Part shown: positions 52,101-62,247 of the stretch, one piece after another
How positions within the stretch are numbered: the stretch's first letter is position 1
How the letters are laid out: the number at the start of each line of letters is the position of its first letter
Assembly (NCBI RefSeq): GCF_050908995.1
Contig: NC_135125.1
Location: forward strand, 12,611,011 to 12,675,010
DNA from: Andrena cerasifolii
Taxonomy: Eukaryota; Arthropoda; Insecta; Hymenoptera; Andrenidae
DNA: 64,000 nt
Direction: 5' to 3'
Notes under the pieces: model-generated
The model's database searches: none
Told to the model about the DNA's origin: nothing
What the model saw: only the letters and a program-made list of their open reading frames with translations
Translations under genes and position numbers: made by a program

Positions 52101-55100
52101 ACGAAAACAGGAGGCCATCGGCGTTTGAATTTTAATTTTCCACGACGCTCGCGGAGATCCCGCTCGCATCCCCCGTCGACTTTGACGAGGGCGCATGCGT
52201 CCCATGCATAGCTTATGAGGAAAAGCCATGCGACCCGACGACGCGCTGCGAACTCAGATCGCGGCTTACGAGAGGCCAGAAATTCCCTTGCAACTTCGTT
52301 TACGCGGCGAAACTTTGAAATTGGATTTTTGTTCGCCAAGGGATACGTCAGCGGACTTGCGACCCAATGTCAGTCGTTCAGCCCTCGAGGCAGCTTCCAG
52401 GAAAGCGACAAACGAGAAGGAAAATCGCGATTTAATCTCGACGCTGGCTTATCCGGCTAATTGCCCCGTCATAATCGCCGAGTGTAACCTTCCGAAGGGG
52501 AAGATAACGCGAGCCGAGGGATGGGGGAACGAACTTCGAAAGATTTTCGGGGCGCTGCTGCACGAAGGGTGGGGATAAAGTTTCCAGGGAACGCCGACGA
52601 CTTTCCGGGAGCCGTGTCCAGTAGATATAAAAGTGGCTTTAAACTTTGGAAAACTTAAGAAGAACGTCGGTTTGGAGATACGCTCGCGTGGGGCACACAA
52701 AGGGGAAAACACGATGATTGATCGGGCGCAAATTATCTCGTTAACGGAACGAAAAGGCAGCGTCCGAGCGAAGCGGCCGAGCTTTCTCGCCGGCAACAGG
52801 GCCCTTGACTTCTAACGAGGGACCCTTTAACGAGGAACAAAGAGATTACGGTCAAAGGCTAGCCTGTCCCATTAAAACCCCCGTGGCTATATTAAACCGT
52901 GACGCAAATCGGTACTATAGGTAATAGGTCAGAAGCGCGATTTTAAGGGAAGCTGGCTCGCGCCGGATCCAAAGAGCAAACAGCGGAGTCTCGTGGAAAT
53001 GGCAGAGGGAACATTACGTTTCTAAAGATCAACTCCTTCTTTGAAGCGTCGCGTCGTTTCCTATCTACCCTCCGTCACGATTCTACTATCATAGAGGAAC
53101 GAACATGCTCTGTCCCTCGAGAGAAGAGGCCACTGTCTTCGAGCGTCCTCCGGGCTACGGGTAAAGCACCCTTGTCCCAATAAGTGCATCGATCTAGGGA
53201 AACGTTAAGGAAACGTAGCACCTGAATAATCTCTCAGCTTCGCAGACAAAATAGCTGTTCCAGTTCCCATCCACTCGTTTATCCAGCGTTAATTGCTACA
53301 GCTTTGGGGAGACTGTGGCGAAGGGCGCGCTCCGGGAGCAGATAGAATCCGCGGCCTGGAAAGCCTCGCAGCAACCCGCTGCAGTTCCTGCCCTTCTCGC
53401 GACCTCCCCGGGGAAAAATAGGGCGACAAGACGAAGCAGCATGCGTGAATACGTGGCCGCTCGAAGCAGCGACGGGCTCTGTGTTCGCAGGTTCCCGGCG
53501 ACAACACGCGAACGGAAGAGAAACGAGGTTCTGTCAGGCTCACCCTCGGCGCGACATAAATCGCGTCGGTCGAGTTTCACGCGTACTTTTCCCCCAGCGC
53601 TTCGGGGCTAAAAGCGAAAGAGAATAGGGGCAGCCCGAGCGGTGAGGCCACCCCCCCCTGGTTATACGAGGAATGCTAATTGCGAAACGTATTTTTTCCC
53701 CCCATCTCTGCCGCGTCTTCCTTCTCCACGCGAAAAACCGTCAAGCGGCGGAGGAACATCGTTGCCCGACGCGCCTTTTATTCCAGAAACGAGGGCCCAT
53801 TTTACGCGAACGAGAGGCCGGGACAGAGGGCCTCCAGCCCGACCCTCTGCGAGCAAGCGCGAGGACACTCGCCGGGCATACTTCTTCAACTTTCGCGTGC
53901 TCGCTTTGAATGGTGGTCTGCTTTGAAACGAACCCGAGGAGGCTGAATCTCGTGGATCGGGGGAATATTTTGTAGCGCGTTGGATCTCGATTAGCCAAAC
54001 GATGGAAATTCGCGCGGCTGTATGCGAAATGAGCTGTATTATTATCAACCTCGATCGCCTTCGCGATTTATTTCACTGTTGTAGCCGCTATCTTGTAATT
54101 GCGAGCGCGATACACGCCCGCCCCGGTCGTAAACATCAATTGCACCGGCGATTGTTCATTTGCATGTTGCTGGAATTTTAATCGCGCCGCTAATTAAACC
54201 GTTGCCCGGTAAATTTTATTGCCCGCCATGCGTCAGCTTCGAGCCGACCGCGTTAAAAGACGGAGGAGCGGTGGAACTCGCGCTGCGGCGTGAAAACACT
54301 ATCGTTCCCGGGGAAATATATTTTTCCTCCACTGCGAAAACACGCGACATTGTGCCCGGGAATGGAAACGCGGCTGTGCCTGTTTGCCGTTCGCGTTTGA
54401 ATTTCCAGCTGCCTGTTCGGCTGGCTTTCGAAAAATGTCACGCGCTCACCAATTACCTCGCAATTAATTAATTTCGCGCCGCCGGGAGGAAGCCTTCGGT
54501 GTAATGTTCGAAGCGATACAACCTGCTAATTGGCGCGTTAATTACCGGTTTTTATTAGAATTCTGGTGGCTGCGCGTAAATCTCAAGCGTAGGATCGCTC
54601 CGGGTTTATTCGCGCCCCTCGAGCGACAGAGGGAAAGGATAGAAAGTCACATGCACGGAGAGGCGTGCGCTACCTTGCCTCGTGAAAAAAAAATGCTAAT
54701 TACGCGACGTATTTTTTTCACAATGGCCGCTTTCGGCGGCGAAATCTCGCGCGGCCAGGCCTCGCCGAAAATTTCACCCTCCGGGTAACCGAATTCGCTT
54801 AATTTCCGGGGAGGTTTCGCGCACGCCGGGGAATTCCATGAAAATTATACGCTGTAATTCAATTTCAATTTGGGCGCTGTATTAATGAAGCGTAACAGTC
54901 AACGTTTATTAATATTCGTGTAAAATTCATCGGCCGGCGGATCGAGCGATAAAGTTCTTGATATAATATTTGCTTAATTGAGCCTGTGCGTCGGTGCGAA
55001 TATTATTTTAGTTTACGATCATCGCAGTTAATTAAAACATTTCGACGCGAAAGTTTCGGTTTTTAAGGTGCAAATCCAAAGCAGACAAAGGTATCGTAAC

Positions 55101-58100
55101 TCGCATGAGACTTTAATCTTACGAGGCAATTATTTCGTTATTTTACTTTTTAATTATTTTGTCATTAGTTTCGTGAGATAAGTTTTATGATACATTTTCA
55201 AAAATCTCAGCTCGCGATTATTTCCATTATTTAGTTGTTGCTGAGATTTCTGTCTCGTGGTAGAAAAGTCTCGTGCAAAATCAGATCAAATCTATTCTCA
55301 GAGTGCGAATGATCGGTGAGAATTAGTATTATTAATGGATTTGTCTGTACTTATAAGGTTTAGAAGAATTGTCTCCATTTGTAGCGATGCAATTCGACTT
55401 TTATCCTTTCGCTTGTCTTCAGAAGTTCATCGCTCCGCTATTTCTCTTGCCGTCGCGATAACGATGGAAAATAAATGTTACTTAATCCGACGAAGAAAAG
55501 GCAGCAGCGACTCGGAGTGTTCGAAACGAAGCGATAACTACGTTCCTCTGCTCTTAAGTAAATCTATCTAGGGAAACGGGAAAAGAAGCAACTAAACGGG
55601 GGGAAGAAAGTCCAGGCCACGCCTAACCAACCTACAAGCGTTCCCAGCGAAACTTCGTAATTGATCGAAAGTTGTTTAAACTTTTCCTCGATCGAATCGT
55701 CGAAAGGGTCGCTCGAGCCCACTGCACAAAAATTCAAACCATATCGATCCTGCCCGCCTTCGTGCCCCTGAACTTCCACTAGTTCCTTCGTTAGACGATA
55801 TTGTAGGACTGATAGAAAGTTCTTGGTAAGCCAAGTTTAATCAAGCCTAATCATAGCTGGGCTAGAGGGACCGTAACGCGATCCATAATTCTGTAATAAT
55901 CGTTCGACGAGCTTCTAGGTACATAAGAAGCTACTGAGAACTTTCGATCTCGATCTTACGCGGAACCAAAAAATAACTTTTTCCCAAGTTCTGATTCCTC
56001 TACGTTTGCGCTACGTGCAGATTAATCGAGGGGCGGATTTGTATACGTATAGGCTAAGTAGGTGGCAGCCTAAGGCAGCAAATTTTGGGAAACGGCAAAT
56101 TTTCGAGAGCGGTGAATTTTCGGGAGCGAAAAATTTGGAGAGCGGCAAATTTTGGGGAGCGACAAATTTTTCGAAGCAGTAAATTTTGGAGGGAAAGAAA
56201 TTGGGAAAGGTTTAAACACAGAGGCTTGAGGCAAATTTAAAAGCAGCTCACTTTTCTTTCATCTGGCAAATTAGCAATAATTCACATATGAATTATCATA
56301 TCGAATTAATTTTAAAATCGTCTCAACTCTTTTAAATTAAAATATTGGATGATATTTCACGAAAAGAATGGCAGACGCTTGTTAGCAGGGGTTGAAAACA
56401 GTTATGATATCGGTTTCGGTTCGCGAAACAGTTATGAGAACCGTAATAATCTTGAAACAGTTACGAGTGAAAACGGTTCTGGCCTATATCGGTTTCGGTT
56501 CCGTTTCTACAGAACCGATAGTGTATCGGTTCCGTAACGGTTATATATCGGTTATACAGTAAACTCTCGCTGTGGGCTGGGCTCGCCTTAACCATTCGTA
56601 AGCGCCTTCTAAATTATGATTAAATAATAAATCTGTGAAGAATAAATTGATTCTCAAAAGTAGTTTGAAATAATTTTTTTTTTTAAGTTACGTTTAAGTT
56701 AAACCCTTATTAATGTGTAAATTCTGTATACATACCTAAATTGTTGCAGAGCAACTTCCAACTATACATCGCATTTTCATTCTGTCATCATAAACTTCAC
56801 TAATAACTATTGTACACTACGACTAATATTAATTTGACACTTAATTTAAAGTATTGCTAACACTAACAGCAATAACTTCCCTAGTATGTACAAACTTACT
56901 ACTAACTTTATATTAATTATTTTTCTCTTTTCAATACTTAATTCACAGATGCTGTCTCTCATTTCGCCTTTTCCTGCATTGATGGAGTTTTGAAAAGAGA
57001 GACACCAGCTAGAGAGGCCCAGCGATAAAAAGACCTAAACAAATCGAATTTCCATTAAAAAAATATGACATTCATCGTAAATATTTTGGAACGTACTACG
57101 CATACCCGATGCGTAACAGATAGGATACATTACTGTTATAGAACCGATATAATATCGGTTCTGCAGAGCCGTAACCGAAATCGATATATCCAGAAATTTC
57201 GGTTCCTTATAACAATTATTTAAAATATCGATTCTTCATAACTGTTTCAGTCAGAACCGATGTATAACAGTTTGAAACAGTTATTCTCGGAACCGTTTCA
57301 ACCCCTGCTTGCTATCCTAGGCGCGCCAAATCTCCAAATCTGCCCCTGGTTCAATCGATTACTAAATCCCAAACTTACAATTAGTACTCGAAGCAGAACA
57401 AACTCTGCTTCAGTCGCATTCCAAAGGACAGAGTGACGTACTCCTCGCCCCTAATTTCACCCCGACGCCTACAAAGCTGAACGAAATCCTCCGCAGCTAT
57501 AGCCACTAGCCAGCAAGCGAATTCATCATTAATCGGCCTTCGCGTTTGTCGTTTTGCAGAAATACGTGGTGGGCCCGTTCGATCACAAGAGGTACACGTA
57601 CGATCGTTATATGCCGCTGATATTCATCGGCGGTGTGCCGCGATCGGGCACCACTCTGGTGCGCGCCATGCTCGACGCGCATCCGGACGTCAGGTGAGCA
57701 CCCATTCACCAGGCAGATTACCAATCATCGCCTGATACGATTGCCATCTAGTATCCTCTATATACAGCGCATCAAAGACAGTTGACAGCTCATTCGCGTA
57801 CTGATTTTCTACGACAGGTGCGGCCAAGAGACCAGAGTGATACCGAGGATCCTGCAGATGAGGATGCACTGGCTGAAATCGGAGAGGGAGAACCTGCGGC
57901 TCTCGGAGGCGGGCATTTCGAAAGAAGTGAGTAGCGAACGCACGCCGATCCATCTTCGATGCTATCGCGCGAGTATTGTTTCGCGCTGAGTGGAAAGACG
58001 CTTCTGATCCTTAAGATTCCATCTGGGTAACGCTGCCGTGCAAGAGTTACCGATCCCTTTCAGTGGCTCCGGACTTTAGATCGAAGATACCAGCGGACCG

Positions 58101-59906
58101 TCGGCATTGAATCGTTTCCAGGATCGTTTCAATCGCTGATCACCCCATCGAGGGTATTAATCCAGTAATGAACGATTTGCCCAGGTGATGGACAGCGCGA
58201 TAGCGGCGTTCTGCCTGGAGATAATAGCGAGGCACGCGGAGCCTGCGCCGAGATTGTGCAACAAGGATCCGCTCACTCTGAAGATGGGCTCGTACATTCT
58301 CGATCTCTTCCCAAATGCCAAGTTTATCTTCATGATCCGCGACGGCCGTGCCACCGTGCATTCCATTATCTCTAGAAAGGTATCCGACCGATCGATGGCT
58401 TTAAGCGACTCCCACCCGCGCGCCGTCCATTCCGGCTGATGCATGCAAATTTATCCCACTTCATTCGCGAATATTAAAACGCCATGTACTCGTCCGGGGA
58501 ACCAGCCGCGGCTAGAAACGATTGGAAATTCACGTATTCTTCTAGCGGAAAAAGGAGCGACAAAAATCCAGCCGCGATATGTAAATTTATGTTAATGCAA
58601 CCGACCGATTCCCTGCCCCGGCTAACTCGATTCTGTAGCCCCGCCGGTATTTAAACGCTCCGCGCCGGTTCGATTGAAATATCCGCCGCCGACGCGAGAA
58701 ACCTGCAGGCGCCGCTCTTTCGCCCTTCGCTCGCGGAGAATGTCACGCGGTAACGAATCCTCCAGGTCACCATCACGGGCTTCGACTTGTCGTCCTATCG
58801 ACAATCGCTCATCAAGTGGAACCACGCGATATCCACGATGTACGGCCAGTGCAAGGAGATAGGGTCGGACAAGTGTCTGATGGTGCCCTACGAACAGCTG
58901 GTGCTGCACCCCCGCCAGTGGATGAAGAAGATCCTCAACTTCCTGGACGTACCTTGGAACGAGTCTGTCATGCATCACGAGGAATTTATTAACAAGCCTG
59001 GCGGCGTGCCTCTCAGCAAGTAAGGAAACGAGGATTCATCCCTTCCGAGCTCCAGGCTTGAAAATTTAAAATTGATCTCTCATTCTTATTAAGGCACTAC
59101 ACGCCCTTGACAGGTCGGACAATAGGGTCATCTTTGTGATTTTTTTTCGAAATAAAGAAACATCGAATTTAAAAATCAAGATATACACTCTGTTGTGTAT
59201 AAATTAGTCTGTATTCTCTTAAAAAGAAATTCGAGGTCCTTCCCTCAAGGCCTCTTCATAATTATCATAAAAATGACTGTATTCTCCGACCTGTCAGGGG
59301 TATGTAAAGCGCGGGACGAATCAATTGGGTCATTGAATTCTGTCGTGTATTTTTGGAATGCAGGGTTGAGAGGTCGTCGGACCAGATCATAAAGCCGGTG
59401 AACCTGGAGGCACTGACCAAGTGGGTAGGCCACATTCCGGACGACGTAGTCAGAGAGATGCCTGACATCGCGCCGATGCTTTCTGTCCTCGGCTATGATC
59501 CTTATGCTAATCCGCCGGTCTACGGAGCGCCGGACAGGCTGGTCAGCGAAAACACCAGACGGTGGGTGGCCCGACGATCGGGCAATCTTCGATTAATAAT
59601 CCCCCCGGATCGGCCCAGTCGTTTGGCGACAGAGGCTAATGAGTTTCTGTCGGTTAAGAATTCCTCAAATCTGCATGCTTGTGGTCTAAATTTGGCCAGT
59701 TGTTGTAGACGTGTCGCATCCTCGACTGAGATTGGAATACCTTCGCGTTGATGGACAATAGATCACGTCTGATCGAACGTTGCTAATTATGTTTCAGGGT
59801 GCTAGCGAACGGGGAGGTATGGGCGGCCAGGGCGCGCCAGTTCTCCCTGGAGAAGCTGATAGAGCTGAGCAAAGAGGACGAGGCCACCAATGCGCCAAAC
59901 GCGTGA
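48964..59906 (+). CDS. Tpst: Tyrosylprotein sulfotransferase, whole gene (7 coding exons)
   Basis: Coding parts are 48964-49107, 57560-57693, 57818-57926, 58185-58379, 58766-59019, 59364-59561 and 59798-59906, giving 1143 nt and 380 residues, close to animal TPSTs (about 370-380). The enzyme transfers sulfate from PAPS to tyrosines of secretory proteins in the trans-Golgi. Residues about 14-36 form a hydrophobic signal-anchor after a basic RGGRK stretch, which fits a type II protein. GGVPRSGTT (72-80) is the 5'-phosphosulfate loop. CGQETR (94-99) contains E97, which aligns with the catalytic base (E99 of human TPST2). NKDP (155-158) carries the conserved lysine K156. RDGRA (181-185) with S189 is the 3'-phosphate site. 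KPVNLEALTKW and LGYDPYANPP lie near the C-terminus. N259-E-S is a possible glycosylation site. All six introns have GT-AG ends and phase is preserved at each. The start is the ATG at 48964; an in-frame GTG at 48922 was not used. No damage is seen. The family call is from recognised motifs, without a search. Confidence 0.96.
49199..49653. mobile_element. Long-arm inverted-repeat element in Tpst intron 1
   Basis: The left arm 49199-49369 (CACCCCTCGTAAACATG, GAAAGAAGCTAATTCCCTTT, AGTTCAGATGCAAAGATT, CAGTGCTCAGATTTTCAGCT) is repeated in inverse at about 49488-49653 with few differences. The arms of about 165 bp leave only a short spacer. It begins 90 bp behind exon 1. Non-coding; family not assigned. 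Confidence 0.8.
51175..52057. mobile_element. Transib-like non-autonomous transposon in Tpst intron 1
   Basis: The ends are CACAGTGGGGAAATTT-like at 51175 and its complement ending CCCCACTGTG at 52057. The arms run about 95 bp and include GCGATTTTATGGCCAA and AATGTCAATTGAAGAACTA. CGATG stands directly on both sides (51170-51174 and 52058-52062). A 5-bp CGNTG duplication together with a CAC-type terminal heptamer is the pattern of Transib transposons, the relatives of RAG1. No transposase frame is seen in the 883 bp, so the element would have depended on a source elsewhere. Confidence 0.75.
55103..55276. repeat. Imperfect small inverted repeat in intron 1
   Basis: GCATGAGACTTTAATCTTACGAG (two parts: GCATGAGACTTT, AATCTTACGAG) at 55103-55125 matches the complement of 55254-55276 at about 17 of 23 positions. 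A shorter pair, AAATCTCAGC and GCTGAGATTT, sits inside. It is possibly a decayed MITE. Confidence 0.35.
56080..56200. repeat. Degenerate 17-19 bp tandem repeat
   Basis: About seven units of the form GCGGCAAATTTTGGGGA follow one another with many changes. They form the subterminal part of the outer hAT-like element. Confidence 0.7.
56386..57307. mobile_element. hAT-like MITE, copy 2, itself interrupted
   Basis: The ends are CAGGGGTTGAAAAC and CGGTTTCAACCCCTG-like (ending 57307). Flanks CTTGTTAG (56378-56385) and CTTGCTAT (57308-57315) agree at 6 of 8 bases. Its outer parts match the 290-bp element at 37782-38071. The middle (56557-57135) has no counterpart there and is a separate insertion. 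Confidence 0.8.
56557..57135. mobile_element. Insertion inside the interrupted hAT-like copy
   Basis: This segment breaks the sequence shared with 37782-38071. It starts CAGTAAACTCTCGC and ends TTACTG, a 6-bp inverted match (CAGTAA). TTATA is found on both sides (56552-56556 and 57136-57140). The start is reminiscent of pogo/Tigger-type ends, but a plain TA duplication is not evident. It is AT-rich and non-coding. Type uncertain. Confidence 0.45.
57560..57693 (+). CDS. Tpst: Tpst coding exon 2 (PAPS 5'-phosphosulfate loop)
   Basis: The acceptor is gttttgcag and the donor gtgagc. The exon encodes residues 49-92 plus two bases of codon 93. It holds PLIFIGGVPRSGTT and then LVRAMLDAHPDVR, the most conserved block of the family. 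R76 of PRSGTT is the expected PAPS-contacting arginine. Confidence 0.97.
57818..57926 (+). CDS. Tpst: Tpst coding exon 3 (catalytic glutamate)
   Basis: The acceptor is acgacag and the donor gtgagt. The first base completes Arg93 and the exon runs to residue 129. The CGQETRVIPR segment includes E97, the likely general base, and Cys94, which in relatives forms a luminal disulfide. Intron 2 before it is 124 bp. Confidence 0.96.
58185..58379 (+). CDS. Tpst: Tpst coding exon 4 (NKDP and 3'-phosphate site)
   Basis: The acceptor is gcccag and the donor gtatcc, weaker than the others. It encodes residues 130-194 in phase 0, including LCNKDPLTLK and FIFMIRDGRATVHS. These are the substrate/PAPS lysine segment and the 3'-phosphate binding loop. 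Confidence 0.96.
58766..59019 (+). CDS. Tpst: Tpst coding exon 5
   Basis: The acceptor is ctccag and the donor gtaagg. It encodes residues 195-278 plus two bases of Lys279, with the segments GFDLSSYRQSL, KWNHAI, YEQLVLHPR and NKPGGVPLS. If intron 5 is retained the frame reads AGC-AAG-TAA, so translation would end directly after Lys279. Confidence 0.96.
59090..59301. mobile_element. Small MITE in Tpst intron 5
   Basis: CCCTTGACAGGTCGGACAAT near 59104 pairs with the complement of ATTCTCCGACCTGTCAGGGG near 59281-59300. A TTAA at 59090-59093 precedes GGCACTACAC, which suggests a piggyBac-like left end, but no TTAA remains on the right. The element contains an AATAAA at 59151-59156 in the sense direction of Tpst. 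Confidence 0.65.
59364..59561 (+). CDS. Tpst: Tpst coding exon 6
   Basis: The acceptor is aatgcag and the donor gtgggt. One base completes Lys279 and two bases begin Arg345. It encodes VERSSDQIIKPVNLEALTK, GHIPDDVVREM and LGYDPYANPPVYG, the conserved C-terminal part of the TPST fold. Confidence 0.96.
59798..59906 (+). CDS. Tpst: Tpst coding exon 7 (C-terminus and stop)
   Basis: The acceptor is gtttcag. It encodes residues 346-380 and a TGA stop at 59904-59906. The tail is charged and not strongly conserved in the family. The same frame reopens after a TAA at 59967 for 83 codons; that stretch is listed separately. Confidence 0.88.
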
Positions 59907-61400
59907 CCTCGGTTACATCCACTCGTAGGCACGCGGACCTTGAACCTGTACAACGTCTGTAACGTCTAATCGACGCTGTTGGAAGCCAGTTCGCAACGAA
60001 ATGCCAACCAGGCGCAAGCGGGCTTTTCGTTCGAGGGCGCTAGCACGCTTCAAAGTCTCTCGACTTCACCCCTCCCCCTCCAAAGGCAACCGCTAAGGGA
60101 TTTCGAGGACGGCGAACTGTACGCTGGCGAGGACACCGAGGAGGGTCCGCCTAGTTTAAAATTCAACGACGATCCGTGGGCCCGTCGATCCGCGCCGCGA
60201 TCGACGCGATCAAGATAATGGTTACTCTCTCTCTCTCTATGAATCTCTGTACATTTTAACCGATAGACGTTGAATCCCGAGACCGTGTGGATGACTGCGC
60301 CTCTCCACTTCGCGCGATTCAGCCTCTCGCTGTTGACGCACTGAATCGCGCCGAGTCCGCACGCGGCACTGCCGAGTGCATTTGCAAGAGTTTGCGCGAT
60401 TACTTCCCCCGCTTCGTTTGTTTGTTTGTGTTATTGTCGCGGGCCAATCGCTGGACACGCGGAACAATCCTTGTACAATCTCGACCAACGGCCAGTGATA
60501 GGAATGTAGGTGACGAAGTTACAACAGAAAACTTGCGAGGAAAGAATTACGAGACGCGATAGGATTTCTTTTCAATGACGCGACTCGCGAGGTGGTTTTC
60601 CGTGTTTCCGCGGCAAACGGGAGATATATTGGAAATTGTGGGAGGACGAACCATTTGTATCATACTTTACGTTGTAGTAGACATGAAATAATCCTGTGCA
60701 AGAGCGAGAAATGTGCGTTTTTCATGCGTGATACTTATTGTCGTCGTTCCATTAAGCTTAAGCGTTAATTGGCCGCCAGCTCTTGCGTTTCTGTTTTCTC
60801 ATTTTGTACGTTTCTTCCCCATTTTCTTCCTACGGTTAGGAAATAGAACGGAAGTACCGAGGAGTATCGAATGTTTAGGTATCAGCATTGTGGAATCGAC
60901 GAAAGTTTCTTGTTGTATCGATTGTATTAATGTCGTAAGCGTGTGTGAATATTTATAAGCCTCTGAGACGTGGGAAATTCTGTTGGATTAATATTTTCAA
61001 GTGTAACGTTCGGTCGACAAGCCGTTCCCTACGTATGATATTTTACCTGCGGACCTCTGCTGCCCACCGTCGATAACGATGGCGACGAAGGTTCGCGAAA
61101 GAATTATTATTGCAACTCCAAGAGAACAGAATGCTATTTGTTCTTGATTGTTGTTAGAATTCGTCAGCCGACAATTAACACTGATGCACCGCCTCTGATG
61201 TGGCATTATGTCATTCGTGTCAACCATGTTACTGTCTATCGAATTATACGATTAAATTATTTTAATATTACGAAACTCTGTGCTTTTCCCTCCCCTCGAT
61301 ACAATGTACTTCATATTCCAACATTGACACGTAATGTTGCATAGGATTCGTCAGACGAAGCATGAATTTACGTAATTCTTCGATCTCTGAAACGAGGTTA
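59907..61400 (+). other. Tpst: Probable Tpst 3' untranslated region
   Basis: This is the sequence behind the annotated stop, with composition drifting from GC-rich to AT-rich. A (TC)n run lies near 60226-60239. I see no canonical AATAAA here; an ATTAAA at 61251-61256 is the best candidate poly(A) signal. The 3' end is not determined. Confidence 0.4.
59970..60218 (+). other. In-frame open stretch behind the Tpst stop; possible alternative C-terminus
   Basis: This stretch is in the same frame as exon 7, separated from it by the TGA at 59904 and a TAA at 59967. It is open for 82 sense codons to a TAA at 60216. Its translation is protein-like: a Ser/Leu/Gln-rich part, an acidic part (DFEDGELYAGEDTEEG) and a basic end. 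An 87-nt intron from the GT at 59903 to the AG at 59989 would remove both stops and keep phase, joining Asn-379 to a new tail. Donor (gtgacc) and acceptor (gccag with little pyrimidine) are weak. It may simply be 3' UTR. Confidence 0.35.
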
Positions 61401-61584
61401 TATGCTAGACTCTATACATTTATTTATTGGTTCGTGCACAGTCTGCGGATATAGGCCTCTTCCAGAGCCATCCAGATCACTATTCAACCATTTTTAACGA
61501 TCAAACTGTTCATTTGTTGCTTGAAAAATCCTTCTGAAAACATAAGGGGGTAGACACGTCACGTGGCCTGGCCGATTCGGCAGG

Positions 61585-61628
61585 TCGGTATTACAGCATT
61601 TTTTACTGCACAGAAATGGTAATACCGA
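61585..61628. other. Hairpin downstream of Tpst
   Basis: TCGGTATTAC (61585-61594) and GTAATACCGA (61619-61628) pair perfectly. After a 2-nt bulge five more pairs follow (CATTT with AAATG). It could be a structured element of a transcript or a transposon end: TAAGGGGGTAGACACGTC lies just before it. Confidence 0.35.
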
Positions 61629-62247
61629 TAGATCGACGATTACCCGGTGAACGCGAAAGGGAGCTGTTTGCTATTTCTGTATTCTATTCTGAATAAGGAA
61701 AGAAATTCTCAGCTGTTCCGTTATACTTATAAAAATTTAAACGGAAAGTCGGCTGGTACTGTAAACGTAGAAAATTCATTGTACATTTTAATTACTTGAA
61801 ATGTGCTTATGCTACAATATTCTACGTTAGTAGTAAGGAATTCTAAGTGAAAAGGGAAAATAGATGAGGGAATGTCCCCAGAAAATGAAATTTATTAGGT
61901 TAGACATTTTTTTACTAGCAAAGCACCGAAACAGAACATGAAATACACTTATTACACGTCCTCTGCAGAAAGCAGTTATCAACAAACATTATATGTACAA
62001 AATTGTATTGAATGTTGAATTGGGCTAGTGAAAATGCACAGACTGGATACGCGTGATTATTATGTGGTCGGCTCCTCGAAGTGACAGAAAATATAACCTA
62101 AATATATACTATGTGACAACAAATGTTTAGTGGCTATGTCAGCTTCAAAGGCATCGCCTTAAAGTTGCAAATAAGAGGCGTTCGAAAATTCTACGTCTCT
62201 TCGTTAAACAGTCACTGTCTCAAAACATCTGTGCCACTTCTCGCTCT

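Larger units (their letters stand above)
56028..57348. mobile_element. Outer hAT-like element that hosts further insertions
   Basis: The left end GAGGGGCGGATTTG (56028) pairs with the right end CAAATCTGCCCCTG (57348). GATTAATC (56020-56027) and GTTCAATC (57349-57356) agree at 6 of 8 bases as an aged 8-bp duplication. A degenerate repeat around GGCAAATTTTGGGGAGC (56080-56200) belongs to its left part. The element at 56386-57307 sits inside it. Confidence 0.65.

Noticed and set aside
55335..55571. 78-codon open frame in Tpst intron 1
   Set aside because: It has an ATG but no recognisable motif and lies in a large intron; a splice connection to Tpst is not suggested by the family's normal layout.
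57690..58444. Open frames on the - strand across Tpst exons 2-4
   Set aside because: They are antisense shadows of the conserved Tpst exons.
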